In this document: one piece after another, positions 43,399 through 52,440 of the stretch | How positions within the stretch are numbered: the stretch's first letter is position 1 | Layout: each line of letters opens with the position of its first letter | From: Myxococcales bacterium | Lineage (GTDB): Bacteria; Myxococcota_A; Polyangia; Nannocystales; Nannocystaceae | NCBI GenBank assembly: GCA_020633315.1 | Contig: JACKDV010000027.1 | Coordinates: 7,352 to 71,351, forward strand | DNA: 64,000 nt | Direction of reading: 5' to 3' | Notes under the pieces: generated by a model | Databases searched by the model: none | Seen by the model: the letters and a program-made list of their open reading frames with translations, nothing else | Told to the model about the DNA's origin: nothing | Translations under genes and position numbers: made by a program

Positions 43399-43625
43399 TC
43401 AGAGCTGCTTGCACCGACTGCCGTCGTGGGTGTAGACCGGCGCGTTCGAGGACGGTATCTGCGACGCTCCCACGTCGTTGGTGCAGTCGCTGGTCTGCCG
43501 GCGCGTGTCGGAGCAGCCCCCCGAGCCGCCGCAGCCGGGGAGGTTGAAGCAGGTCGAGCAGGTCGTCCATCAGCTCCCTTCTTCTCGAGGTCGGCGAGGG
43601 TCTTGGTGGGCTTGCGGGACTTCAT
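43399..43625 (-). pseudogene. Small Cys-rich peptide gene interrupted by a frame change
   Basis: An AGGAG stands 9 nt before the ATG at 43625. The first 17 codons encode a basic leader, MKSRKPTKTLADLEKKG, with G/C at nearly every third position. Further down, a different frame (codons from about 43557 to the TGA at 43401-43399) encodes a Cys-rich tail: TCFNLPGCGGSGGC, then SDTRRQTSDCTNDVG, and ending SRCKQL. It also has almost pure G/C third positions. The two frames are joined only if the ribosome or an indel shifts within about 43578-43558; one intermediate frame reads ELMDDLL there. The whole looks like a short secreted or modified peptide of about 75 residues. Assembly error, real mutation or programmed shifting are all possible. 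Confidence 0.7.
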
Positions 43626-43820
43626 GGTTGTCGTCTCCTGGCGGGCCGTGAGCTGGCGTTGGTGCCTCGGGTCATCGGCCGGCACCGGGGTAGGGGGTAG
43701 GGACGCGACCCCGCCGAGCGTTCCGAGAACAATGGAGAGCGCGCTCCGACCGGGCGCGGATCGCTCCGGCCGCTGGCGCACCGGGGGCGAGCCCGTGGAG
43801 AGGAGCCGCCCCTCGCGGGC

Positions 43821-45629
43821 TCAGCCGGGCGCCGCCTCGTCGGCGAGCATCCGATCGATCTCGTCGCGGTAGCGCTGGTACTCGGCCGAGTCGCGCGGGC
43901 TGTAGTTGAGGTTCTTGAGGTGGCCGGTCAGATCGGTGAAGAGCTGCCGGATCCGATCCCGGTCCGTCCGGGAGATGGGGGTGCCCACGATGCGCTCGAC
44001 CAGCTCGAAGGTCTCCCGCTGGCGCTCGATGGGCATCGAGACGTCGACGCTGTCGAAGGCATCCTGCTGGAGGAAGGCCATGTCGACGAGGGTGGCCCTC
44101 TGCCAGGTCACGAAGTCCTGCAGGGTCACCCCCTCCTCTCCGACCACCTGCATCATCTGGTAGATCGACTCCCCCTTGCGGAGCAGCTCGTCGAGCCGGA
44201 TCACGCGGTCCACCCAGCCCTCGCCCACGTGCTGCTCGAGCCAGGGGCGGAGCTGGTCGAAGTAGCGCGACCACGAGAGCAGCGGATCGATCGCGGGGTA
44301 GAAGCGGCGGTAGGCTCGATCCGCCGAGAGCCCGAGGAAGCACTTCACCGTGGCCAGCGTGGCCTGGGTGACCGGCTCCTCGAAGTTGCCGCCGGCGGGG
44401 GAGACCGTGCCGATCATCGTGAGGCTGCCGCTGGTGCCGTCGGCGGTGCGCAGCAGCCCCGCGCGCTCGTAGACCGCCTTGATCGTCGAGTCGAGGTAGG
44501 CGGGGAAGGCCTCCTCGCCCGGGATCTCCTCCATGCGCCCCGAGGTCTCGCGCATCGCCTGGGCCCAGCGCGAGGTGGAGTCCGCGATGCACAGCACGTC
44601 GAGCCCCATCTGGCGGTAGTACTCGCCGATCGTGATCCCCACGTAGATCGAGGCCTCGCGCGCGGCGACGGGCATCGAGGAGGTGTTGCAGATGATGATG
44701 GTGCGATCCATCAGTGAGCCGCCGGTGCGGGGATCCTTGGTATCCGGGTACTCGGTGATCGTCTCGACCACCTCGCCCGCCCGCTCGCCGCAGGCGATCA
44801 CCACCACCACGTCCACGCTCGAGTAGCGCGCGATCAGGCTCTGCAGCACGGTCTTGCCCGCGCCGAAGGGGCCGGGGATGCAGGCGGTGCCGCCCCGCGC
44901 GATCGGGAAGAAGGTGTCGATGATCCGCTGCGTGGTGACCAGCGGCTCCCGGGGGTAGAGGCGCTCGACGTGGCCGTGGGCCTGCATCGTGCGGGGGATC
45001 GGGCGCCGCACGGGCCAGCGCTGCTGCAGCGTCAGCTCGAGCACCGAGCCGTCGGCTCGTCGCAGCCGCGCGTAGGGCTGGCTCACCGTGTAGCTGCCCC
45101 CGCGGATCCAGTCGACCTCGAGGGGCTGCGGCTCGCCGAAGGGCACCATCAGGCGATGGAGCACGGGACCCTCGGTGGTGGTGGCGAGGGTCTGCCCCGC
45201 CACCACGCGCTGGTCCACCTGCACCTTGGGCTCGACCACCCAGCGGCTGTCGTCGTCGAGGGCGGGGAGCTCCACGCCCCGCGGCAGGAAGAAGCCGTGG
45301 GCGTCGGCGAGCTTGGCCAGCGGATTCTGCAGGCCGTCGTAGACTCGACCGAGCAGCCCCGGCCCCAGGGCCACCGACAGCAGCTCGCCGCTCAGCTCCA
45401 CCGTGTCGCCGACCCGCACCCCTCGGGTGTCCTCGAACACCTGCATGTCGGCGCGGTCGCCCCGGATGCGCAGCACCTCGCCGCGCAGCCGCTCCTCGCC
45501 GACCACGATGTGGCCGACCTCGTTGCGGCGCGCGGGCACGCCCGCGAGGTCGAGGATCACCAGGCTCTCCTTGACGGTGCGGATCTTGGCTTCGCGGCGC
45601 TCAGTCGAAGCGGAGTCGTGCTCGCTCAT
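43821..45629 (-). CDS. ntpA: V/A-type ATPase catalytic subunit A
   Basis: The catalytic subunit of a V/A-type rotary ATPase, 602 residues. The P-loop is GPFGAGKTVLQ, preceded by the long non-homologous insert typical of V-type A subunits (VEPKVQVDQRVVAGQTLATT). IACGERAGEVVE and ADSTSRWAQAMRE are the conserved catalytic-side motifs. It is the last gene of the operon and overlaps the C-like gene upstream by 29 bases. In the usual bacterial order it precedes B, but here B is the first gene. Confidence 0.96.
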   Translation of the reverse strand: MSEHDSASTERREAKIRTVKESLVILDLAGVPARRNEVGHIVVGEERLRGEVLRIRGDRADMQVFEDTRGVRVGDTVELSGELLSVALGPGLLGRVYDGLQNPLAKLADAHGFFLPRGVELPALDDDSRWVVEPKVQVDQRVVAGQTLATTTEGPVLHRLMVPFGEPQPLEVDWIRGGSYTVSQPYARLRRADGSVLELTLQQRWPVRRPIPRTMQAHGHVERLYPREPLVTTQRIIDTFFPIARGGTACIPGPFGAGKTVLQSLIARYSSVDVVVVIACGERAGEVVETITEYPDTKDPRTGGSLMDRTIIICNTSSMPVAAREASIYVGITIGEYYRQMGLDVLCIADSTSRWAQAMRETSGRMEEIPGEEAFPAYLDSTIKAVYERAGLLRTADGTSGSLTMIGTVSPAGGNFEEPVTQATLATVKCFLGLSADRAYRRFYPAIDPLLSWSRYFDQLRPWLEQHVGEGWVDRVIRLDELLRKGESIYQMMQVVGEEGVTLQDFVTWQRATLVDMAFLQQDAFDSVDVSMPIERQRETFELVERIVGTPISRTDRDRIRQLFTDLTGHLKNLNYSPRDSAEYQRYRDEIDRMLADEAAPG

Positions 45630-46287
45630 CGAAGGCCTCCTCGGTCAGGGTCACGAAGCGTCGGACGGCGGCGGCTCCGTCGCGGACCAGCCACCGCGCG
45701 ACGATGTCTCGTCGCATCACGTAGGACAGCACCTCCGGGAACCCGAAGGGGTGGGCGTCGGCGATGCGGGAGAGGATCCGCCACTCCCGCTCGAACACGG
45801 CCCGGCCGAGCTCGCGGGCGTCCTCGCGGGCGATGCAGCCGCGGAAGTGGCTCACCCAGGGGTGCGCGGTCGCGAGGCCGAAGTCGGGCACCTCCCACCG
45901 GCGCTCGATCACGGAGACGAAGGGGCCGAGCCCCCAGGGACGCTCGAGATCGGCGATCGCGGTGCCGAAGCGACGGGCCCGCAGCGCGGAGATCACCGTC
46001 CGCATGCGCAGGCGATCCTCCACGTACTCGAGCACGCTCGGGTGGCGGCTGGTCGCGCGCAGCTCGTCGTAGAGCTCCTCGATGCCGGTGGCCTTCGCCT
46101 GCACCCGATGCATGCGCCACGCGATGAGCTGCTCGCAGCGGCGCCGCTCCGCCGCGTCCTCGGGGGTGAGCATCGCGAGGCGCTGCTCGAGGCGCACGCG
46201 GTTGATGGGGATGGTCTTGGCCCGCTCGAAGTACTCGAGCGCGGGCAGGCTGGCGACCAGGGTGTAGTAGCGAGCGGCCATCCTCAC
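45601..46287 (-). CDS. V/A-type ATPase subunit C-like protein (DUF2764 type)
   Basis: A 228-residue helical protein that sits between subunits E and A, the position held by the DUF2764 protein in bacterial V-ATPase operons of the Chlamydia/Bacteroidetes type. The start ARYYTLVASLPAL is a family mark. It is thought to take the place of subunit C, which links the central stalk to the rotor ring; that is inferred from position and size. GTG at 46287 overlaps the stop of E (GTGA); an ATG two codons later is also possible. Confidence 0.85.
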   Translation of the reverse strand: MRMAARYYTLVASLPALEYFERAKTIPINRVRLEQRLAMLTPEDAAERRRCEQLIAWRMHRVQAKATGIEELYDELRATSRHPSVLEYVEDRLRMRTVISALRARRFGTAIADLERPWGLGPFVSVIERRWEVPDFGLATAHPWVSHFRGCIAREDARELGRAVFEREWRILSRIADAHPFGFPEVLSYVMRRDIVARWLVRDGAAAVRRFVTLTEEAFDERARLRFD

Positions 46288-46949
46288 TCGACCCCTTCGA
46301 GGATCCAGCGGAAGCGGGGGGTGAGGTAGCCCAGGATCATCTGCGAGATCGCGTCTTCGGTGAGGTCCACCTCCACCGCCTCGCCCACGATCCGCACCTT
46401 GGCCCCCGCCTCGACCTTCGGCGACGCGCGTAGCTCGACCCCCTCTCGCAGCATCTCGTGGGAGATCCCGAGGATCCCGTCGCGGACCTCGGTCGGCAGC
46501 TTGGCCGACGGCGCCTCGTCGAGCAGGGCCGAGACGACGACCTCGAGCTCCTTGTCGACGAGCACCTCCTGGGCTACGCGCCCCGCGATGACGAGGACCA
46601 GCGTCCGCAGCAGCGCCGGATCGCGCAGGGTGTCGGTGACCAGGCGCTCTACGTGGGCCTCGAAGGTTGCGACCACCCCGGCCTTGAGGCTGAGGATGAC
46701 GTCGCGGGCGGCGGTGTGGACCGCAGCCCGGGCGGCCTGCTTCTCGATCTCGATCTCGCGGTGGGCCTTCTTCTGCAGCTCTTCGCGCTCACGGGCGGCG
46801 GCCTCGAGCAGCGCCGCCGCCTCGGCTCGGGCCCGAGCGAGGATCTCCTCGGCCTCGCTGCGCCCGGCGCTCACCGCCTCGCCCCGGATGCGGTCGATGA
46901 GCCGCTGGACGCCGTCGTCCTGGTCCTTGTCTTCGTCTGCGTCGGGCAT
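46284..46949 (-). CDS. ntpE: V/A-type ATPase subunit E
   Basis: The peripheral stalk subunit E, 221 residues. Residues 10-95 are one long amphipathic helix (DRIRGEAVSAGRSEAEEILA, ARAEAAALLEAAAREREELQ). The C-terminal half is a mixed domain (FEAHVERLVTDTLRDPALLR, GAKVRIVGEAVEVDLTEDAI), of the kind that binds the head. It starts 7 bases after the K stop. No separate subunit G was found, which is common in this operon type. Confidence 0.88.
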   Translation of the reverse strand: MPDADEDKDQDDGVQRLIDRIRGEAVSAGRSEAEEILARARAEAAALLEAAAREREELQKKAHREIEIEKQAARAAVHTAARDVILSLKAGVVATFEAHVERLVTDTLRDPALLRTLVLVIAGRVAQEVLVDKELEVVVSALLDEAPSAKLPTEVRDGILGISHEMLREGVELRASPKVEAGAKVRIVGEAVEVDLTEDAISQMILGYLTPRFRWILEGVE

Positions 46950-46956
46950 GGCGAGC

Positions 46957-47412
46957 TCAGCCTCCGGCGGCGGGCAGCGACCCGGCGAGGACCAGCGCGA
47001 ACACGAAGGCGAAGACCGCGAAGCCTTCGACCACCGCCGCCGGGGCGAGGGACAGGCCGAAGATCTCCGGCTTGTTCTTCGACACGTTGATGGCCGCCGC
47101 GCAGGCCTGCCCCTGCCCGAAGGCGCTGAGCATCAGCGCGAGGCCCACCAGGGAGCCGATCGCGAAGATCCCCGGGGCGTTGCTCTGGTCGAGCGGGCGG
47201 TTGAGCGAGAGCATGACCACGATGCCGTAGATCGTCTGCGACGAGGGCATCGCCGAGATCCCGATGTAGCGCCCGTGGCCGCTCTCGGTCTCGAGCAGCG
47301 CCCCGATCGCGGCCTGCCCGGCGCGCGTGCAGCCGACCACGCTCCCGATCGCCCCGAGGGCGACCGGGGCGAACACCCCGACCCAGCCCAGCATTACGAT
47401 GATGGCTTCCAT
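46957..47412 (-). CDS. ntpK: V/A-type ATPase rotor subunit K (proteolipid), Na+ type
   Basis: A 151-residue double-hairpin proteolipid with four membrane helices (about 5-28, 48-70, 80-105, 121-145). Helix 4 carries the ion-binding Glu129 (VVEGFAVF). Helix 2 has Ser58-Gln59 and Tyr62 (PSSQTIYG) and helix 3 ends in GQGQAC with Gln100 or Gln102. These line up with the Thr64, Gln65, Tyr68, Gln110 and Glu139 Na+ ligands known from Enterococcus hirae NtpK, counting by eye. The set argues for Na+ transport. The start overlaps the end of the I gene by 19 bases. Confidence 0.93.
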   Translation of the reverse strand: MEAIIVMLGWVGVFAPVALGAIGSVVGCTRAGQAAIGALLETESGHGRYIGISAMPSSQTIYGIVVMLSLNRPLDQSNAPGIFAIGSLVGLALMLSAFGQGQACAAAINVSKNKPEIFGLSLAPAAVVEGFAVFAFVFALVLAGSLPAAGG

Positions 47413-49169
47413 TGTTCGGTCTCCTTGCGCCGGAAGGCACGGAAGGGCTTGCCCTCGTCCTTGAGGCCCCAGTTGAAGAACTCGATGTAGTTGAGTCGCA
47501 GCCCGTGCACCACGCCGCTCATGAGCGCGAGCAGGAAGTTCAGCCCGTGCCCCACCACGAGCACCACCAGCGCGATCGCGAGGCCTCCGCCCCGGACCGC
47601 GCCCTTGCTCTGCATGGCCAGATCGTTGAACGCGGCCGCCAGCGAGCCCGAGGCGAGCCCGAGCGCGAACAGTCGCAGGTACGAGAGCACGTCGCCGAAG
47701 GCGTTGGTGAGACCGGTGAGCGCCAGCAGGCCGCGGACCAGCCGGGTGCCGAGGCCGACCCCCGTCGCGCTGAACAGCAGCACGCCGAGCGCCCCGACCC
47801 CCATGGCCACGAGACCCGCGGTGGCGTGGTCGGGCAGCGTGCCCGTGGCGGAGCCGACGGCCACCAGCCCCCCGAGGAGCACGAGGATCCAGCCCAGGGG
47901 CGCGAGGGAGGCGGTGCTGCGCAGGCGCCAGGCGTCGGCGGCGTTGGCCAGGGCCAGGTGGACCACGCCCAGCACGATCGACACCGCCATCATCGTGGAG
48001 GGATCGGCGGCGTCGAGGAGGCGCAGCCGGCCGAGCGTGCTCACGGGGGCGGGGATCACCCCGAAGTAGGAGCCGACCAGCACGCCGTAGACGACGGTCG
48101 CTCCCACCACGGTGCCGGCCACCAGCCGGGCGCCGGCGCCCAGCGAGCGCCACCACAGCGCGGCCAGCAGCGCCAGCACGAGGCCGTAGCCCGCGTCGGC
48201 GACGATCATCGCGAACATCAGGGCGAAGGAGAGCAGCACCACCATCGAGGGATCCCAGGTGAAGTAGCCCGGGGTCATGTAGAAGGTGACCAGCGACTGG
48301 GCCCCCGCGAGCCGCTCGCTGGGCGAGAAGAGGGTGGGGGGCGAGTCCTCGGGGCCGGGGTCGCGCACCAGCAGCGCCACGTCGAGCTCGGCGAGGGCGG
48401 TGCGCAGCTCCTGCTCGCGGGCGGCGGGGACCCACGCCGCGAGGGCGAAGAGCGGATCCTCGTCCACGGCGAGCAGCTCGGCGCCGCGTCGCGCGGCGGT
48501 GTCCTCGAGGCGAGCCAGGGCGCGCCCGAGCAGGCCGGCCCAGCGGGTGAGAGCGGCGCGCTCGCTCTGGATCTCCTCGATCTCGCCCTCGACCTCCTCG
48601 AGGCGCTCGACGAGCTTGGCCCGCGAGATGCCCCCCGTGTGCACCCGGGGCAGCGGCATGTCGGTCGGCTCCTCGGGGGTGACGACCACGAGGTAGGCGA
48701 AGCGATGGTCGCGGCGGATGATCTGCACGGGGAGGTGGGCCGGCACCCTCCCGAGCTGGTAGAGCGGGATCTGGTAGAACCACAGCCGCTGGCCGCCCAT
48801 CTCGTCGACGGTGCCGAACTCGAAGTCGCCCCAGGGCTCGAGGTTGCGGATCCGAACGGTGAGGAAGTCGCGCTCGTCCTCGAGCACGCGCAGGCGCTCC
48901 TTGAGCCGCAGCGCCTCGGCCTGGAGCGCCTCGGCGTCGAAGCCCTCCGCGCGCGTCCGGTGGCGACGCTGCCACGGCGACGCGAGCAGGAACGCGAGGG
49001 CCTGCCGTGCCTCGGGGGAGGGGCCGCCGCCCACCTCCCGCGGGAGCGCGTCCTCGGGGCGCAGGGGACGGAGGTGCAGGAACCCCAGATCCTGCAGCCG
49101 GGCCACGACGGCGGCCTTGTCCGCGGCCATCCCCAGCAGGGTCAGGTGGCGGAGGGGAACGATGCTCAC
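47394..49169 (-). CDS. ntpI: V/A-type ATPase subunit I (a-type membrane stator)
   Basis: The membrane stator, 591 residues, with a cytosolic N-terminal half (1-320, coiled coil around 95-120 and 195-225) and about seven to eight membrane helices after that. DVLSYLRLFALGLASGSLA at about 478-496 is the family signature, and its Arg faces the rotor Glu. The N-terminal part binds the peripheral stalks. GTG at 49169 overlaps the D stop (GTGA), which sets the start; the longer frame upstream is a shadow. Confidence 0.93.
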   Translation of the reverse strand: MSIVPLRHLTLLGMAADKAAVVARLQDLGFLHLRPLRPEDALPREVGGGPSPEARQALAFLLASPWQRRHRTRAEGFDAEALQAEALRLKERLRVLEDERDFLTVRIRNLEPWGDFEFGTVDEMGGQRLWFYQIPLYQLGRVPAHLPVQIIRRDHRFAYLVVVTPEEPTDMPLPRVHTGGISRAKLVERLEEVEGEIEEIQSERAALTRWAGLLGRALARLEDTAARRGAELLAVDEDPLFALAAWVPAAREQELRTALAELDVALLVRDPGPEDSPPTLFSPSERLAGAQSLVTFYMTPGYFTWDPSMVVLLSFALMFAMIVADAGYGLVLALLAALWWRSLGAGARLVAGTVVGATVVYGVLVGSYFGVIPAPVSTLGRLRLLDAADPSTMMAVSIVLGVVHLALANAADAWRLRSTASLAPLGWILVLLGGLVAVGSATGTLPDHATAGLVAMGVGALGVLLFSATGVGLGTRLVRGLLALTGLTNAFGDVLSYLRLFALGLASGSLAAAFNDLAMQSKGAVRGGGLAIALVVLVVGHGLNFLLALMSGVVHGLRLNYIEFFNWGLKDEGKPFRAFRRKETEQWKPSS

Positions 49170-49768
49170 GGCACGAGCTCCCGGAGGCGCTTGCCCTTGG
49201 ACAGCTTGGCCTGCACGACCGCCGCGCGCTCGGCCTCGCCGAGGTGGAGGCGGATCCGAGAGATCGATCGACGGGCCCGGGGGATGAGCACGCGCTCGAA
49301 GAGGTTGACCCGCTGGGTCACGCGGCGCACCGCGAGGTCGACCCGGCGCATGCGCTCCTTGGCGATCCGCACCTCGAGCTCGAGCCGGCACGCGGACTGG
49401 AGCCGCTCCATGGTGATGTCCACCCAGAACGGCCGGGCGAGGGCCGAGTAGCGCCCGGTCTCGAAGCGCACCTCGGCGAGCCGCGGCAGCCGTACCGCCA
49501 CCACGTTCTCCTCGCCGAGCTCGACCTCTGCCACCCGCACCAGGCCCGTGAGATCGACGGTGGCGTCGGCGAGCATGGGGAGCTCCTCGGCGATGTGGCG
49601 GCGGAGATCCTCGAGCTGGTCCTCGATGTCGTGCAGCCGGCTGCGCTCCTTGTCGCGCTGGACCGTGAGCTGGCGGCGCTTGAGGTCGAGCGAGGGCAGC
49701 AGGCGCTCGAGCAGCCGCAGCTGCTCTCGCTGGCGGCTGAGCTCGCCCTTGTTGAGCTTGACCCCCAT
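49166..49768 (-). CDS. ntpD: V/A-type ATPase central stalk subunit D
   Basis: The rotating shaft subunit, 200 residues and nearly all helical. LNKGELSRQREQLRLLERLL opens the N-terminal helix, and VNLFERVLIPRARRSISRIR near the end is the family mark. The two long helices (about 5-60 and 115-195) form the coiled coil that turns inside the A3B3 ring. It lies 13 bp after B and overlaps subunit I. Confidence 0.93.
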   Translation of the reverse strand: MGVKLNKGELSRQREQLRLLERLLPSLDLKRRQLTVQRDKERSRLHDIEDQLEDLRRHIAEELPMLADATVDLTGLVRVAEVELGEENVVAVRLPRLAEVRFETGRYSALARPFWVDITMERLQSACRLELEVRIAKERMRRVDLAVRRVTQRVNLFERVLIPRARRSISRIRLHLGEAERAAVVQAKLSKGKRLRELVP

Positions 49769-49781
49769 GGGACGCCGCCCT

Positions 49782-51131
49782 TCAGCCCGCCGCGGGGGCC
49801 GGGGCCTCGGCTCTCCGGGGGAAGTACTCGTCGACGAGCTGCTGCTTCATCAGCAGCTCCCGCGGCTCGAAGCAGTCGGCCAGGGTGCGCCAGCACAGGT
49901 CGAGCGCGTCCGTGAGCGGGAGGGACACGTCGATGTCCATGAAGCGCTCGCGGAACAGCTCGCCGAAGCGCAGGAGCTTCTCGTCGAAGGCGGACAGCTC
50001 GAAGGCCATCGCCTGCTTCTTCTCGGCCTCGCGTGCCTCGGAGTACAGCCGGATCATCGTGTTCATGAGCTGCATGTGATCCTTGCGGGTCACCTTGCCG
50101 ATCACGCGCTGCTTGAGCCGGGACAGCGAGCCGAAGGGGTCGATCATCTTGTCGTGGAGGTAGAACTGCCCCTCGGTGATGTAGCCGGTGTTGTCCGGCA
50201 CGGGGTGGGTGACGTCGCCGCCCGGCATCGTGGTCACGGTGAGGATCGTGACCGAGCCGGCCCCCTTGAAGTCGCAGGCCTTCTCGTAGCGGCGGGCGAG
50301 CTGGGTGTAGAGGTCGCCCATGTAGCCGCGCAGCGCCGGGATCTGCTCGCGGGAGATGCCGAGCTCCTTGAGCGCGTCGGCGAAGGCGGTCATGTCGGTG
50401 AGCAGCACCAGGACCCGCTTGTTCTCCTCGACCGCGAGCTTCTCCGCGACGGCGAGCGCCATGTCGGGAATCAGGATTCGCTCCGAGATCGGGTCGGAGG
50501 CCTGGTTGACGAACATCACGGTGCGGTGGGAGACGCCGCGCTCCTCGAACGCCGAGCGGAAGAAGTGGAGGTCGTCGAAGATGAGACCCATGCCCCCGAA
50601 CACGACCACGTCGGCGTCGGCCTGGAAGCCGATGCGGGCGAGCAGCGCGTTGTAGGGCTCGCCGGCGGTGGAGAAGATGGGGATCTTCTGGCTCTCCACC
50701 AGGCAGTTGAACAGGTCGATCATCGGCACCTCGGTCTCGATCATCCGCGTGGGCAGCGATCGCATGACCGGGTTGACGGTGGGCCCCGACAGCTCCACCT
50801 GCGGCTCGCCGGTGAGGTCCGGTCCGCCGTCGATGGGCTCGCCGGTCCCCCGGAAGGTGCGGCCCAGGATGTTCTGGGAGCAGGTCACCCGCATGGCGTG
50901 GCCGAGGAAGCGCACCCTCGCGTCGGAGGAGATGCCCATGCCGCCGCCGAAGACCTGGAGGCTGGCGAGCTCTCCGTCGAGCTCCACCACCACCCCCACC
51001 GAGCTCTCGCCGTCGACGTTGTGGACCAAGGCGGTCTCCCCCAGCGCCACCCCCGGCGCCTGGACTCGAACCAGATCACCAATGATGTCGACGATCTGTG
51101 TGTGGCGCAGGAGCCGGGAGGACACGTCCAT
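49782..51131 (-). CDS. ntpB: V/A-type ATPase regulatory subunit B
   Basis: The non-catalytic head subunit, 449 residues. It begins with a barrel (IGDLVRVQAPGVALGETALV), has GEPIDGGPDL near residue 95, PMIDLFNCLVESQKIPIFS in place of a P-loop, and PAFVR-type elements replaced by TDMTAFADALKELGISREQI and ALRGYMGDLYTQLARRYE. VTMPGGDVTHPVPDNTGYIT is a strong B-subunit mark. It is the first gene of the operon in transcription order, with about 87 bp of upstream sequence before MacB. Confidence 0.95.
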   Translation of the reverse strand: MDVSSRLLRHTQIVDIIGDLVRVQAPGVALGETALVHNVDGESSVGVVVELDGELASLQVFGGGMGISSDARVRFLGHAMRVTCSQNILGRTFRGTGEPIDGGPDLTGEPQVELSGPTVNPVMRSLPTRMIETEVPMIDLFNCLVESQKIPIFSTAGEPYNALLARIGFQADADVVVFGGMGLIFDDLHFFRSAFEERGVSHRTVMFVNQASDPISERILIPDMALAVAEKLAVEENKRVLVLLTDMTAFADALKELGISREQIPALRGYMGDLYTQLARRYEKACDFKGAGSVTILTVTTMPGGDVTHPVPDNTGYITEGQFYLHDKMIDPFGSLSRLKQRVIGKVTRKDHMQLMNTMIRLYSEAREAEKKQAMAFELSAFDEKLLRFGELFRERFMDIDVSLPLTDALDLCWRTLADCFEPRELLMKQQLVDEYFPRRAEAPAPAAG

Positions 51132-51218
51132 GGTGCGCTACCCCGCAGAGCCTACCCGGGGCCGCCGGCACCGGTCCAATGCAAATCCCGCGCGGCCACC
51201 GGGGCTCGCCGGCCGGGA

Positions 51219-52430
51219 TCACTCGTGGCGCAGGGCGTCGATCGGGTCGAGGTGGGCGGCCTTGCGGGCGGGGATGAAGCCGAAGGCCATGCCGATGGCG
51301 GCAGAGACCGCAAAGGCCACGATGACCACCTCCCAGGCGATCACCAAGGGCATCTCGAGCTCGCTGGCGGCGAGGTACGAGCCGACCAGGCCGAGCACGA
51401 TCCCCACCGCTCCGCCGAGCACCGAGAGCACCGTGGCCTCCACCAGGAACTGCAGCAGCACCTCGCGGGGGAGGGCCCCGATGGCGATCCTCACCCCGAT
51501 CTCGCGGGTCCTCTCGGTCACCGAGACCAGCATGATGTTCATGATCCCGATCCCGCCCACCACCAGGCTCACCGCCGCGATCGCGGCGAGCAGCGAGGTG
51601 AGGGTGGAGGTGGTGCCCTCGAGCGCCGAGGCCAGCTCCTGCATGTCGCGAACGAAGAAGTCGTCGTCGTCGAGGGGGCCCAGGCCCCGGCGCTGTCGCA
51701 GCAGCGACTCGAGCTCCTCCTTGACCCGCGCCGTGTCGTCGGCGCTCGCGGCCGAGACGAAGATGTCGGTGATGTCGTCGCTGCCGAGCAGGCGGCGCTG
51801 CACCGTGGCCAGCGGCGTCAGGATCATCGCGTCCTGGTCCTCGCCCATGGTCTCGCCCTTGTCGGAGAGCACCCCGATCACCAGGCAGCTCAGCCGACCG
51901 ATGCGGAGCTGGGTGCCCAGCGGCTCGGCGGTGCCGTAGAGCTCCTCGATGACGGTGGTCCCCACGATGCACACCGGGGCCGCCTCGCTGCGCTCCTGCT
52001 CGGTGAAGCTGCGCCCCCGCGAGATCGAGCGGCTGCGGACCTCCAGGTAGTCCTCGGTGGAGCCCACGATCGAGGTGGAGTAGTTGAGGTTGCCGTAGAC
52101 CACGGTGGCGCTGGTGCTGGCGGCGGGGGCCACCGTCACCCCCCGCAGCTCGCGGGAGATGGCCTCGGCGTCGGCCCGCTCCAGCGAGCGGGCCGCGCTG
52201 CGGGTGCCCGCTGCCCCCCGTCGCCCGAAGCCGGCGCGGACGAACAGCAGGTTGGGCCCCATCTTGGAGATCTGCTCGGTGACGTTGCGCGTGGCCGACT
52301 GCCCCAGGTCGACCATGAGGATCACGCTGGCGACCCCGATCACCACGCCCAGGGCCGTGAGCGCCGAGCGCACGCCGTTGCGCCGGATGGCGCTCATCGC
52401 CAGCAAGAACGCGTTCCAGAGCATCTGCAT
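51219..52430 (-). CDS. MacB-type ABC transporter permease
   Basis: A 403-residue permease of the FtsX/MacB family with four membrane helices: one at about 22-42, then a large periplasmic domain (50-275), then three at about 280-300, 330-352 and 365-385. SALTALGVVIGVASVILMV at the first helix and SVTERTREIGVRIAIGALPR after the second are family marks. The MacB ATPase is a separate gene here, just upstream. With MacA the three form an envelope export system that would need a TolC-type channel, which is not in the window. Confidence 0.92.
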   Translation of the reverse strand: MQMLWNAFLLAMSAIRRNGVRSALTALGVVIGVASVILMVDLGQSATRNVTEQISKMGPNLLFVRAGFGRRGAAGTRSAARSLERADAEAISRELRGVTVAPAASTSATVVYGNLNYSTSIVGSTEDYLEVRSRSISRGRSFTEQERSEAAPVCIVGTTVIEELYGTAEPLGTQLRIGRLSCLVIGVLSDKGETMGEDQDAMILTPLATVQRRLLGSDDITDIFVSAASADDTARVKEELESLLRQRRGLGPLDDDDFFVRDMQELASALEGTTSTLTSLLAAIAAVSLVVGGIGIMNIMLVSVTERTREIGVRIAIGALPREVLLQFLVEATVLSVLGGAVGIVLGLVGSYLAASELEMPLVIAWEVVIVAFAVSAAIGMAFGFIPARKAAHLDPIDALRHE

Positions 52431-52440
52431 GGCGTCGCTC

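Noticed and set aside
43570..43572. In-frame TGA upstream of the Cys-rich tail as a selenocysteine codon
   Set aside because: The leader with the ribosome site is in a different frame from this TGA, so a frame change is needed in any case, and no selenocysteine-type hairpin was seen after it.
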